In this document: piece after piece, positions 18,324 through 26,128 of the stretch
How positions within the stretch are numbered: position 1 is the first letter of the stretch
Layout of the letters: every line of letters begins with the position of its first letter
Assembly: GCA_051009975.1 (NCBI GenBank)
Contig: JBPCWA010000077.1
Span: forward strand, 1 to 32,784
DNA length: 32,784 nt
Direction: 5' to 3'
Origin: Tectiglobus sp051009975
Lineage (GTDB): Bacteria; Pseudomonadota; Alphaproteobacteria; Rhizobiales; Hyphomicrobiaceae
The notes under the pieces: model-generated
What the model saw: the letters and a program-made list of their open reading frames with translations, nothing else
What the model was told of the DNA's origin: nothing
The model's database searches: none
Program-made: the position numbers and the translations under genes

Positions 18324-19858
18324 GTGATGTCCAATCGAGCAGTGGGAAGATCCGCTGCGACGCCTGTCCCGTCATGTGTTATATTGCCGATGGAAGAACG
18401 GGTGCCTGCGATCGATATGCGAATGAAGCGGGTCAACTTGTTCGCGTTGATCCTCTTACCATCGTTCGGCGGAGGGGCAGCGAAGGCGGCGACGTCGTCA
18501 GGTTTCTCGACGACAGTCATGAGTGGGATGGCGATTTGTTATCGGCCGACACAACATTTGTCACCGCTGTCGGAGCTGGCACAACATACCCCGACTACAA
18601 GCCAGCTCCGTTCATTGTTTCCAGCCAGATCGATGGTGTTGACATGATTACCGTCGTAACCGAGGGGATTTTTAGTTACTGCGGTGCTAAGGTCAAGATT
18701 GATACCGACCGACATATCGGTCCGGAACGGAGCGCCGTGCGTGTCGAGGGTGAGCCCGTCGGGCACGTCACGACGGGGGAATACGGGTCGCAGATGCTGT
18801 CGTTGGGTGGCGTTCATCACTTAACAGGTGGGGGTAAGAAGGAGGGGCGGGTCACTTGTTCCGCGATCCTTGCACTGTGCAACGGGCACGCAGTCGACGT
18901 GAGCGTCGACGATGGTGCCAATGTTACAATCCAGGCAGGCGCACCACCCGTCATCAATGGCGTCACAGAGGAGCGCATGCGAGTCGGTTGCGGTTCTGCG
19001 ACAGTCGGCATGTTCGCATCTCAATGGAAGGGACTTGTTGATGAAGTTGTGGTTGTTGACGATCACATAACTGGAGTTATGTCAGAACATCAGGCAGGCA
19101 AAGTCATTGGCTGGACTCCCACCGGAATCAAGATAATGGGACGGCGGTCAACGCCTGGGCGCTATTTTCAGGTGGCCCAACCCGGGACGGGATGGGGTGG
19201 CACTGATCTCACCGACCCTTTGGCTATTCTCGGACAGTTCAATGGAAGAGTCGCGAAGCCCGGTCAGTCACTCTTGATGGTTTCGACGACTGGGGAGCAA
19301 TTCGCGTACTACGAACTGGACGAATCGCTTCGTCCAATCGAAATGGCGATTCCTGAAAAATTGCAGCCGTCACTAGAGAGAATAACCGAAAACTGCGAGC
19401 CGGCACTGTGTTCGGTCTTGTTTATGGGAGGGGCTGGCGGTTCTTTACGTGCCGGTGTTACTGAGAATCCCGTCAAACTCACGCGATCGGTGGGCCGGAT
19501 GATCACCCGTGTCACCTGTGGCGGTGCACCGGTCTATACATGGCCTGGCGGCGGAATAACCGTTATGGTTGACGTTACTCGCATGCCTGAGAATGCGTTT
19601 GGTCACGTGCCAACACCGGCTTTAGTGGCACCTGTCGAGTTTACCATGAGATATGAGGATTTCGCGATGCTCGGTGGCCATGTCGACCATGTGATGTCAC
19701 TGGAAGATGTCCTACTAGGCAAGACCGGTCGGCAGGCCGATCACCGACTTGCAGGCCAGCGTCAAGTCGATCTGAATATGGACAATCCGTGGCCGGCGAA
19801 CGTGCAAAACCCTCGGTCGAAGCCTGGTCGTAAGGGGGCCCCTCGGGGTGGTGGATGA
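18320..19858 (+). CDS. hnr: 6-hydroxynicotinate reductase-like Fe-S protein
   Basis: A 512-residue protein whose N terminus carries a cysteine set C13-x2-C16-x3-C20-x9-C30 (IRCDACPVMCYI ... GACDRYAN), likely a [4Fe-4S] site, as I recall for proteins annotated 6-hydroxynicotinate reductase. Further recognisable blocks are TVVTEGIFSYCGAKVKIDTDRHIG, DDHITGVMSEHQAGKVIGW and PGTGWGGTDLTDP. The E. barkeri enzyme reduces 6-hydroxynicotinate to 1,4,5,6-tetrahydro-6-oxonicotinate with reduced ferredoxin. The gene is coupled to the Mo hydroxylase upstream and UPF0280 downstream by ATGA overlaps, as expected for consecutive steps. No ferredoxin gene is adjacent, so the electron donor is open. The C-terminal 40 residues are Arg/Gly/Pro-rich and look like a disordered tail. 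Confidence 0.82.
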   Translation: MSDVQSSSGKIRCDACPVMCYIADGRTGACDRYANEAGQLVRVDPLTIVRRRGSEGGDVVRFLDDSHEWDGDLLSADTTFVTAVGAGTTYPDYKPAPFIVSSQIDGVDMITVVTEGIFSYCGAKVKIDTDRHIGPERSAVRVEGEPVGHVTTGEYGSQMLSLGGVHHLTGGGKKEGRVTCSAILALCNGHAVDVSVDDGANVTIQAGAPPVINGVTEERMRVGCGSATVGMFASQWKGLVDEVVVVDDHITGVMSEHQAGKVIGWTPTGIKIMGRRSTPGRYFQVAQPGTGWGGTDLTDPLAILGQFNGRVAKPGQSLLMVSTTGEQFAYYELDESLRPIEMAIPEKLQPSLERITENCEPALCSVLFMGGAGGSLRAGVTENPVKLTRSVGRMITRVTCGGAPVYTWPGGGITVMVDVTRMPENAFGHVPTPALVAPVEFTMRYEDFAMLGGHVDHVMSLEDVLLGKTGRQADHRLAGQRQVDLNMDNPWPANVQNPRSKPGRKGAPRGGG

Positions 19859-20835
19859 TAGTGAAGAACCACGACGGACCTCATGCTTGCCTTTTGCCGG
19901 ATGGCAGGCGATTGCATCTGCAGCATGGCCCCATAGACCTCATCGTTGGTGCCGAGGGCCCGTTGGATGAAGTTAGCCTCGCATATCATCAGGCAATAGA
20001 AAGTTTCCAGGATGTATTGGAGACACTAGTTCGCGAACTTGATGTGTTGAGACGCCCATGTGCGCCAGGCAATCCAATTGCACAGGGCACGATCGCGCGA
20101 CTGATGCAGGAACACGCACAAACGCACGCGGAACGGACATTTGTCACGCCAATGATTGCTGTGGCAGGTGCCGTAGCGGATTTCGTGCTGGGCGCGCTAA
20201 CCCGTGGTCGTAGTCTCGATAAGGCCTATGTGAACAACGGCGGCGACATTGCGTTGATGCTGACGACCAATGCGGTTTTTGAGGTCGGGGTATGTGCGGA
20301 GCAAGAATTGTATCACATGCCGGCTAGTATACGTGTTACTCACGGTGATTGTGTTGGCGGGGTCGCAACGAGCGGTTGGCGAGGTCGGAGTTTTTCGTTC
20401 GGTATTGCTGACGCGGTGACAGTCCTCGCTAGAAGTGCAACTGCGGCAGACGTAGCTGCGACGCTTATTGCAAATTCGGTCGATGTTCCGAATTGCCCCC
20501 GAATAGAACGTATGCCAGCTTCCGATTTGGCACCCGATTGCGATCTTGGTGCCAGGGCCGTAACAGTTGGTGTTGGTGTACTTTCGGACGGCGAAGTCGA
20601 GAGTGCCATCGATCGGGGGCGCCGAGAAGCGTTAAGTATGCTTCGCGACCGAAGGATATGCGCAGCCTATTTGACACTACGTGGCCGTGCCGTCATGTGC
20701 GGCGAGCCGTCGATCTCGTGCGATGTTGAGCCGTCTATAAATTCGCCTAGGTATGCACGCGCTGGGTTGACTCCGAAATTGCCGGCGAAGCGATGTGGCG
20801 ATACTCAGTTGGAATCGGGAGCATCTCAAGGATGA
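19855..20835 (+). CDS. UPF0280 (ApbE-like) family protein
   Basis: A 326-residue protein of the UPF0280 family, which shares the fold of ApbE flavin transferases. Visible motifs are GPIDLIVGAEG near the N terminus, the central MIAVAGAVADFVLGAL and VNNGGDIALML (similar to the nucleotide-binding N-x-GGD motif of ApbE), and GVATSGWRGRSFSFGIADAVTVLA with the conserved ATSG. ApbE attaches FMN covalently to threonine or serine in target proteins; UPF0280 has no proven reaction that I know of. The gene overlaps hnr and the DUF1185 gene by four bases at each end, so a role in maturing Hnr or another flavoprotein of the operon is plausible. Length is a little above the family norm because of the C-terminal tail. 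Confidence 0.85.
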   Translation: MIVKNHDGPHACLLPDGRRLHLQHGPIDLIVGAEGPLDEVSLAYHQAIESFQDVLETLVRELDVLRRPCAPGNPIAQGTIARLMQEHAQTHAERTFVTPMIAVAGAVADFVLGALTRGRSLDKAYVNNGGDIALMLTTNAVFEVGVCAEQELYHMPASIRVTHGDCVGGVATSGWRGRSFSFGIADAVTVLARSATAADVAATLIANSVDVPNCPRIERMPASDLAPDCDLGARAVTVGVGVLSDGEVESAIDRGRREALSMLRDRRICAAYLTLRGRAVMCGEPSISCDVEPSINSPRYARAGLTPKLPAKRCGDTQLESGASQG

Positions 20836-21419
20836 TTAGGGCCAAAATTCGAAAGATTCAGACTGTTGTCGAAGAAATCCATTTGGAAATGGATAAACCG
20901 ATCGACCCTCCGACACGAAAGGCTGCGTGCGTAGCAGTCATTGAAAACCCTTTTGCTGGTGTGTATCAGCAAGATCTCGAGACGCTCATGGAGATTGGCG
21001 AGGAGCTTGGAAGCTTGTTGGGTCGTCGATGCATCGACGCATTGGGTATTCGTCCGTCTGACGCACAAAGTTACGGCACGGCGGCATTGGTCGGAGAGAA
21101 TGGTGAACTTGAACACGCAGCGGCAATCTTGCATCCGCGCATGGGCAGGCCGCTGCGCACCGAAGTCGAAAAAGGCGCGGCACTCGTCCCGTCCTCAAAG
21201 AAGCGGGGAGGAGCCGGTCAGCGGCTTGATATCCCGCTCGGTCACAAGGACGCGGCTTATGTGCGTTCGCATTTTGACGGTATGGAGGTGAGCATAAGTG
21301 ATGCGCCTCGCGCCAACGAGATAGTTGTTGCCATTGCAGTGACCGATTCTGGACGTCCCCTGCCCAGGGTCGGCGGCTTGAGAGCTGAGGATGCCGTTGG
21401 TGTGGACGGACTAAGGTAG
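20832..21419 (+). CDS. AA_synth (DUF1185) family protein
   Basis: A 195-residue protein starting at the ATG of 20832, which overlaps the preceding stop (ATGA); the earlier in-frame codon at 20793 would overlap by more. Family features are the N-terminal IRKIQTVVEEIH, the block AACVAVIENPFAG, and SYGTAALVGENGELEHAAAILHPRMGRPLR in the middle, followed by ALVPSSKKRG and the C-terminal VAIAVTDSGRPLPRVGGL. The name 'amino acid synthesis' in databases is not based on a reaction I can point to. Its position in the middle of this operon indicates a catalytic or accessory role in heterocycle breakdown. Only 12 bases separate it from the Rieske gene. Confidence 0.82.
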   Translation: MIRAKIRKIQTVVEEIHLEMDKPIDPPTRKAACVAVIENPFAGVYQQDLETLMEIGEELGSLLGRRCIDALGIRPSDAQSYGTAALVGENGELEHAAAILHPRMGRPLRTEVEKGAALVPSSKKRGGAGQRLDIPLGHKDAAYVRSHFDGMEVSISDAPRANEIVVAIAVTDSGRPLPRVGGLRAEDAVGVDGLR

Positions 21420-21431
21420 GAGCCCCAAACA

Positions 21432-22463
21432 TTGGATTATGTTCGCAACGCCTGGTATGTCGCAGGATGGTCAAGAGAGATCAACAAGGAGCTCAAGCGT
21501 GTAACCATTCTGGAAACAGACTTGGTCATGTTTCGCTCCGACAGTAACGGTGTCGTTGCGCTGCTGGATCGATGTCCACATAAATTGCTACCGCTTTCCA
21601 TGGGGCGCCGCATTGGCGATAACATACAATGCGGATACCATGGCTTGACGTTCAATTTCGCGGGTGAATGCGTACGCGTACCAGGTCAAGATAATGTTCC
21701 TTCGTTGGCCAGTGTGCGCAAATTCCCCGTTTTGGAGCGGAACGACATCATTTGGGTCTGGATGGGAGATCGTGCGCTCGCCGATACTTCAAAGATTATC
21801 GACTTGCCGGCGTTGGGTGCCTCGGGCTGGGCAGCTCATCAAGGAGATGCGCTTCACCTCAAAGCAAACTATCTCAATGTGGCGGAAAATCTATGCGACC
21901 CGGCGCATGTTAGTTTTGTTCATCCCACGACACTTGGAAATTCTGCAAGTGAGGACGTGCCGATCGAAAGCCGACGCTTGGAGGATGGCACGATTCTGAC
22001 CTGGCGATGGGTCAGAAACGGGCCGCCGGTTGGTTTTTTTCAGAAGTTTGGTGGCTTTTCGGGAAACGTCGATAGATGGCATTATTATTATCTGCATCTC
22101 CCAAGTACTGCCGTCATCGATTTCGGTTCCGGCGATAGTGTAGATCAACTCGACGAAACCGGTCGCGACAGAGGTGTGAGGATATTTGCACTTCATTTCC
22201 TGACGCCGGTCAATGAGCACTATACGATCGATCGCTGGATGCATGTGCGCAATACCGCTCTAGATGACCCAAACGTAGCCAACGAGATGGATGAGTTGTT
22301 TCGCGTTGCATTCAGCGAGGACAAAGAGATTCTTGAGGCGATCGATGCAGAGGAGCGGCGCGTTCGCGATCATCGCCCGATCCGTCTCGCGATCGACAAG
22401 GGGGCTAATCTGTATCGTCGCGAAATCGAGAGGCTCCTATCCGCTGAACGCGCGAATATGTGA
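21432..22463 (+). CDS. Rieske [2Fe-2S] oxygenase, VanA-like
   Basis: A 343-residue terminal oxygenase beginning with TTG (MDYVRNAWYVAGW matches the family start; TAGGAG lies nine bases upstream and overlaps the previous stop). The Rieske cluster ligands are C48, H50, C67 and H70 (CPHKLLPLSMG ... CGYHG). The mononuclear iron site shows H159 and H164 in NLCDPAHVSFVHP, with the late acidic ligand probably in FSEDKEILEAI. VanA-like members are O- or N-demethylases or hydroxylases of aromatic acids. No reductase component is encoded nearby, so electrons must come from elsewhere. It is the last gene of the operon. Its place in nicotinate catabolism is not known; demethylation of a methylated precursor is one possibility. 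Confidence 0.88.
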   Translation: MDYVRNAWYVAGWSREINKELKRVTILETDLVMFRSDSNGVVALLDRCPHKLLPLSMGRRIGDNIQCGYHGLTFNFAGECVRVPGQDNVPSLASVRKFPVLERNDIIWVWMGDRALADTSKIIDLPALGASGWAAHQGDALHLKANYLNVAENLCDPAHVSFVHPTTLGNSASEDVPIESRRLEDGTILTWRWVRNGPPVGFFQKFGGFSGNVDRWHYYYLHLPSTAVIDFGSGDSVDQLDETGRDRGVRIFALHFLTPVNEHYTIDRWMHVRNTALDDPNVANEMDELFRVAFSEDKEILEAIDAEERRVRDHRPIRLAIDKGANLYRREIERLLSAERANM

Positions 22464-22511
22464 CGACGCGTAGCATCAACTACTCAGAGTACTATCACCG
22501 TTGGCTCATGG

Positions 22512-22546
22512 TTTATTCTGCTTCGATGTTTTATTCCGCATGGATG
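22512..22546. repeat. Imperfect 17-base direct repeat
   Basis: TTTATTCTGCTTCGATG (22512-22528) and TTTATTCCGCATGGATG (22530-22546) match at 13 of 17 positions. They lie in the 142-base gap between the convergent Rieske and amidohydrolase genes. Function unknown. Confidence 0.35.
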
Positions 22547-22585
22547 TTTCGTTTGGCAACGATGCTTCCCCTCGACCACGCACCT

Positions 22586-22603
22586 TGCCGTGACGTCGCG
22601 GCA
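22586..22603. other. 18-bp near-perfect palindrome at the convergent gene ends
   Basis: TGCCGTGACGTCGCGGCA is centred on GACGTC and has one mismatched pair. It ends two bases from the stop of the amidohydrolase. It could form a stem in transcripts from either side, but no T-tract follows, so an intrinsic terminator is not established. Confidence 0.35.
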
Positions 22604-22605
22604 CG

Positions 22606-23778
22606 TTAGCGTTCGCGTTCTGGGATCCGCTCTGCAGGTGGCGTGTTGCGGCTACGGTCCGAGCGAATGATACCGTCAATCACTGTCATGCCGAGACCGG
22701 GAAGGTTGCCCTGTTGAATGCTTTCGAGGATATTCTTTCCGGGGGCATGTTGAGCGCGATCTATTAATATGAAATCAGCATCTTTGCCGATTGCGATTAC
22801 TCCACAATTGAGCTCCCGCATTCTCGCTGTATTGCCGGTCGCAAAGCACCATGCTGTCTCGGCAGGAATATCTCCAAGCGACGAAAGCATCGCGATCATG
22901 CGCAAAATGCCCAACGGTTGCACACCGGATCCTGCCGGTGCATCCGTTCCGAGAATGACACGTTCCGGCTGGCCTAGCTCGAATGCGGTGCGAACTGCGA
23001 GCAGGGCGGCGCGCTCGTTGCCGTTGTGAACGACCTCAATGCCGCGCTGACAGCTCTCGCACAGGCATGTAATCTGGTCGTCTGGCAGTGCTGTATGGCC
23101 ACCATTGATATGGCCAATTATGTCGGCGTCTGCTTCGAGCACAACGTCTTTGTCGATGAGCCCCGAGCCGGGAATCGACGGGCCGCCGGTGTGAATTGTG
23201 CTTTGAATGCCGTACTTGCGTGCCCAAGCCACCATCTTCTTTGCGGTCTCGCCGGCCTTCACCGAGCCGAGGCCGACCTCTCCAAGCAGCTTAACGCCCG
23301 CCTCTGCCAGGTCTTTGAAATCCTGTTCCTCCATCCCCTCTTCGATGACCGGCGCACCTGCCAGCATCTTTACGCCTGACGGGCGAAAGTTTTCGTACCA
23401 GCGCTGCGATGCAATCGCCATGGCCTTGAGACCGACGATATCCTTGGGGCGCCCGGGAGCGTGTACTTCGCCGGCGGAAATCATGCAGGTCACGCCGCCA
23501 TGGAGGCAGGAGTCGATCCAATGAAGTTGTTGTTGACGAGGTGTATAATCACCAATCACCGGGTGCACGTGGCTATCGATCAATCCCGGTGAGAGGCAGC
23601 AACCCTTGGCATCAACAACGACATCGGCTGCGCCAGTATCGAGGTCCTTTTCATTGCCGATGGCTACGATTCTGTCTCCGACGGAAACAACGCAATCACC
23701 GTCAATTATGGGTTCTTCGAGTTTACCTGAGAGGATGAGACCGACATTGCGAACGACGAGTTTATGCGCACCGGCCAT
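22606..23778 (-). CDS. ena: Enamidase-type amidohydrolase
   Basis: A 390-residue metal-dependent amidohydrolase with a strong ribosome site (GGAGGT five bases before the ATG). Metal ligands expected in this superfamily are visible: H70 and H72 in IDSHVHP, E167 in GEVGLG (bridging position), H196 in STIHTGG, H223 in IIGHINGGH and D279 in ILGTDAP. The spacing agrees with what I recall of the E. barkeri enamidase, which opens the ring of 1,4,5,6-tetrahydro-6-oxonicotinate to 2-formylglutarate with loss of ammonia. An imidazolonepropionase or generic cyclic amidase is the alternative. It converges on the operon ending at 22463 and diverges from the MarR gene, so its promoter shares the repeat-containing region. 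Confidence 0.82.
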   Translation of the reverse strand: MAGAHKLVVRNVGLILSGKLEEPIIDGDCVVSVGDRIVAIGNEKDLDTGAADVVVDAKGCCLSPGLIDSHVHPVIGDYTPRQQQLHWIDSCLHGGVTCMISAGEVHAPGRPKDIVGLKAMAIASQRWYENFRPSGVKMLAGAPVIEEGMEEQDFKDLAEAGVKLLGEVGLGSVKAGETAKKMVAWARKYGIQSTIHTGGPSIPGSGLIDKDVVLEADADIIGHINGGHTALPDDQITCLCESCQRGIEVVHNGNERAALLAVRTAFELGQPERVILGTDAPAGSGVQPLGILRMIAMLSSLGDIPAETAWCFATGNTARMRELNCGVIAIGKDADFILIDRAQHAPGKNILESIQQGNLPGLGMTVIDGIIRSDRSRNTPPAERIPERER

Positions 23779-24167
23779 ACTTTACCTCCGCGACTGTTTC
23801 CAATGGGCCGTCTGTTATGTCTTTCTAGGTTGACACTAGCAGCATTTCAGTTTTGACCCTATCTCATTCGTCCACAAATGAGATGGTGTGTGCGCAACGC
23901 GTTGCCTTAGACCGTTGCTTTGTTCGATAATAGTTGTCTTGGTCTTGGTCTTGGTCTTAGTCTTAGTCTTAGTCTTGGTCTTGGTCTTGGTCTTGATTTT
24001 GATCTGGATCTGGGGCCGGGTCTGGGTCCCCTCCGTCGGGTTGTCATGTCGGCGGTGGCACCGAGATTTATCGATGATGGAGTCAGTGGCAAGCAAGGGA
24101 GGTAGCAATTGTGGCAGAGGACATGTGTATACTCCTGAGACGCGTCAACCCGTCGTTGGACTAATGC
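23779..24167. other. Divergent control region between enamidase and MarR genes
   Basis: About 390 bases holding promoters in both directions and the hexanucleotide array at 23937-24026. TTATGTCTT at 23815-23823 resembles the start of the reverse complement of the 19-bp unit at 14598 (TTATGTTTT), a weak similarity only. Open frames across the array (runs of Leu-Val or Lys-Thr) are products of the repeat and not genes. Confidence 0.5.
23937..24026. repeat. Hexanucleotide tandem array (TCTTGG/TCTTAG)
   Basis: Nine exact-length units run from 23937 to 23990: three TCTTGG, three TCTTAG, three TCTTGG. Six-base periodicity then decays through TCTTGA, TTTTGA, TCTGGA, TCTGGG, GCCGGG and TCTGGG to 24026. 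The block lies about 160 bases before the first of the divergent genes on the left and about 140 before the MarR start. Copy number could vary by slippage and would change promoter spacing. Confidence 0.85.
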
Positions 24168-24623
24168 ATGTCGGCTACCCAACCAACGCCGACGGCTGAG
24201 CCAACGGAAACGCCTACTTACCGCTTGACGGATCAAGTGGGACACATGCTGCGTCGCGCCTTCCAGCGCCATTCGACCATTTTTGCAAGCAATATGGTGG
24301 AAGGACTAACGGCCACCCGGTTTGCAGCACTAGTAATGCTGCAGGAAAGAGGAGGTTTGTCGCAAAATGAGCTGGGCCGATCAACGGCCATGGACATCGC
24401 CACGGTAACCGGCGTCGTGCGTTGGCTCAAAAAGCAAGGCCTTGTCTCAGTTGAACCTTATCCCAATGATGCTCGTCGCAATCTCATATCGCTTTCGGAG
24501 AGAGGGGCAAATGTCCTAAGGGCAGCTATACCTTTGGGGGTGGAGATCTCGACAGAAACATTGGCACCTTTGACGCCGAGTGAGGCCGCAGAATTTATCG
24601 CCCTACTGCGGAGGCTGGGTTGA
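24168..24623 (+). CDS. MarR-family transcriptional regulator
   Basis: A 151-residue winged-helix protein. An N-terminal helix (TDQVGHMLRRAFQRHSTIFASNM) for dimerisation is followed by the winged helix-turn-helix: LTATRFAALVMLQERGGLSQNELGRSTAMDIATVTGVVRWLKKQGLVSVEPYPNDARR, with the wing containing the family's D-x-R. The dimerising C-terminal helix follows. MarR proteins bind palindromes and release on binding phenolic or heteroaromatic ligands; NicR of Pseudomonas putida and BpsR of Bordetella respond to 6-hydroxynicotinate. Its place between the enamidase and dehydrogenase genes makes it the likely regulator of the cluster. The ribosome site before the ATG is weak. Confidence 0.9.
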   Translation: MSATQPTPTAEPTETPTYRLTDQVGHMLRRAFQRHSTIFASNMVEGLTATRFAALVMLQERGGLSQNELGRSTAMDIATVTGVVRWLKKQGLVSVEPYPNDARRNLISLSERGANVLRAAIPLGVEISTETLAPLTPSEAAEFIALLRRLG

Positions 24624-24764
24624 AGGGCGCTCGCAGGCTAGGTGTGGGTGGCGCGATAGTTCCGACTCTTCCAACATTGCGGTCCTGCCAGCTTCGACCA
24701 AGGTTGACGATGTTCAATCTCCAGATGCGATCTCCCATTCTGATGAACCTAGCAAAGGAAGTTC

Positions 24765-25811
24765 ATGAAATCACTTATTTTGGAGGGGCCTAATAGCCCG
24801 TTTATTTTAAAGGAATTGCCGGACCCAATAGCCAATCCTGGGGAGGCTGTTGCGCGCGTTTTTACCTGCGGTGCCGGCTTGACGATCCAGCATTGCAAGG
24901 CGGGACGGACGCCGATGCGCTTTCCTCGCATAATTGGTCACGAGATCTGTGCGCAAGTCGTCGAAGTTGGATCCGGCGTCGACAACTTGAAAGTAGACGA
25001 TGCGGTCAGCGCCTATTTCTACATACACTGTGGGGCGTGCAGATATTGCCGTACGCAAAGAGAACCACTTTGCGAGAATTTGGTTGGGAATGTTGGACGG
25101 GAATGCGACGGCGGCTACGCAGAATACATAAAATTACCGGCGCATCTTTTCCTTAAATTGCCGGAGGGCATAGATTGGCGTAGCCGCCCTGCTCACGTCG
25201 GCGTTGCAGTGGACGCGTTGGCAACGCCCTACAAAGTACTCCGGCGCGCCCGCATTGAGGCGGGAGAAACGGTTGCGGTCTTCGGAGCGGGCGGCGGACT
25301 TGGCATTCACCAAGTGATGATGGCTCGGTGGAGAGGTGCCCGTGTCGTCGGCATAGAGACAAAGCGGGGCAAGATTGAAGCCGTCAAGGCAGCGGGCGCC
25401 GATGTGGTGGTCGATGAACCAGATGGCAACGTCGTTGAAGCATTGATGGACGTGACCAATGGTAAGGGGGTGGACGTCGCGGTTGACTATGTTTCCAGTC
25501 GAACGACCCTAGAGGCCGCCGTAGCTGCGCTCGCAAAGCAGGGAAGAATGGTCACGCTCGGTGGGGCGGGAGAGGCCTTTTGCCTAGATGCTAAGCAATT
25601 ACTTGCTAAAGAAATCGACGTGCTCGGCAGTCGTTACGTAACCAGATCAGATATCATGGAGACCTATGAATTGATGAGGCGGGCCGAAGTTTGGCCGCTC
25701 GTAACCGAGATTCGCCCCATGGCAGAGGCAGAAATCGTTCATCAAAAAGTGGAGAACGGTGACGTAATCGGGAGAGCCGCAATTGCAATTGCTGAGCAAT
25801 GCCCAGTCTAA
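24765..25811 (+). CDS. MDR dehydrogenase lacking the usual catalytic-zinc cysteine
   Basis: A 348-residue medium-chain dehydrogenase/reductase starting at an ATG preceded by AAAGGAAG. The structural zinc loop is intact (C89, C92, C95, C103 in HCGACRYCRTQREPLC) and the GHE motif is present (H59, E60). The catalytic cysteine of CGVCHTD is replaced: the segment reads TCGAGLTI, with glycine at position 38. The third ligand position appears to be D150. The nucleotide-binding motif GAGGGLG is at 174-180. This pattern is seen in enoyl- or acryloyl-CoA reductase-like MDR proteins that do not use zinc in catalysis. Lying after MarR, it may act on an intermediate such as 2-formylglutarate or a later unsaturated acid; the reaction is unassigned. 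Confidence 0.85.
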   Translation: MKSLILEGPNSPFILKELPDPIANPGEAVARVFTCGAGLTIQHCKAGRTPMRFPRIIGHEICAQVVEVGSGVDNLKVDDAVSAYFYIHCGACRYCRTQREPLCENLVGNVGRECDGGYAEYIKLPAHLFLKLPEGIDWRSRPAHVGVAVDALATPYKVLRRARIEAGETVAVFGAGGGLGIHQVMMARWRGARVVGIETKRGKIEAVKAAGADVVVDEPDGNVVEALMDVTNGKGVDVAVDYVSSRTTLEAAVAALAKQGRMVTLGGAGEAFCLDAKQLLAKEIDVLGSRYVTRSDIMETYELMRRAEVWPLVTEIRPMAEAEIVHQKVENGDVIGRAAIAIAEQCPV

Positions 25812-25879
25812 CTGAAGCCGGCTTTGTGCATGCCTTGGCCTTAAGCGGTTCAATGATGACCAGACGCGATGTCATCAAG

Positions 25880-26128
25880 TTAGCTTTCTGATTTTGCTGC
25901 GTTAGTCATCGCAGATGCAAATGACCTTTGCATTGATTCATTGCTAGCTAAGGTTGCTGAAATCATTCGATCAAAGAATTTCTGAGGGTCCGTAAACGCT
26001 TCTAGGTTTTCTTCCACGTGCTTCTTAAGACCCTGTGCCACGACGTCGTTTATGGCGGTGACGTCTGGCAGTCCCATGAACGCGCGTGCCTCTTGCGGCG
26101 AGCACTCGATATCGATCTTAATCTTCAT
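25880..26128 (-). CDS. DUF6489 family small protein
   Basis: An 82-residue acidic/helical protein starting MKIKIDIECSPQEARAFMGLPDV, the hallmark of the alphaproteobacterial DUF6489 family, followed by a variable helix and a Ser/Ala-rich end. AAGGA lies shortly before the ATG. Function unknown. It follows the isocitrate dehydrogenase gene by 80 bases in the same direction and may share its transcript. It is a useful marker that the host is an alphaproteobacterium. Confidence 0.8.
   Translation of the reverse strand: MKIKIDIECSPQEARAFMGLPDVTAINDVVAQGLKKHVEENLEAFTDPQKFFDRMISATLASNESMQRSFASAMTNAAKSES

Noticed and set aside
23836..24272. Open frames of Lys-Thr or Leu-Val repeats on both strands
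   Set aside because: They are simple translations of the six-base array and have no ribosome site or conserved extension.
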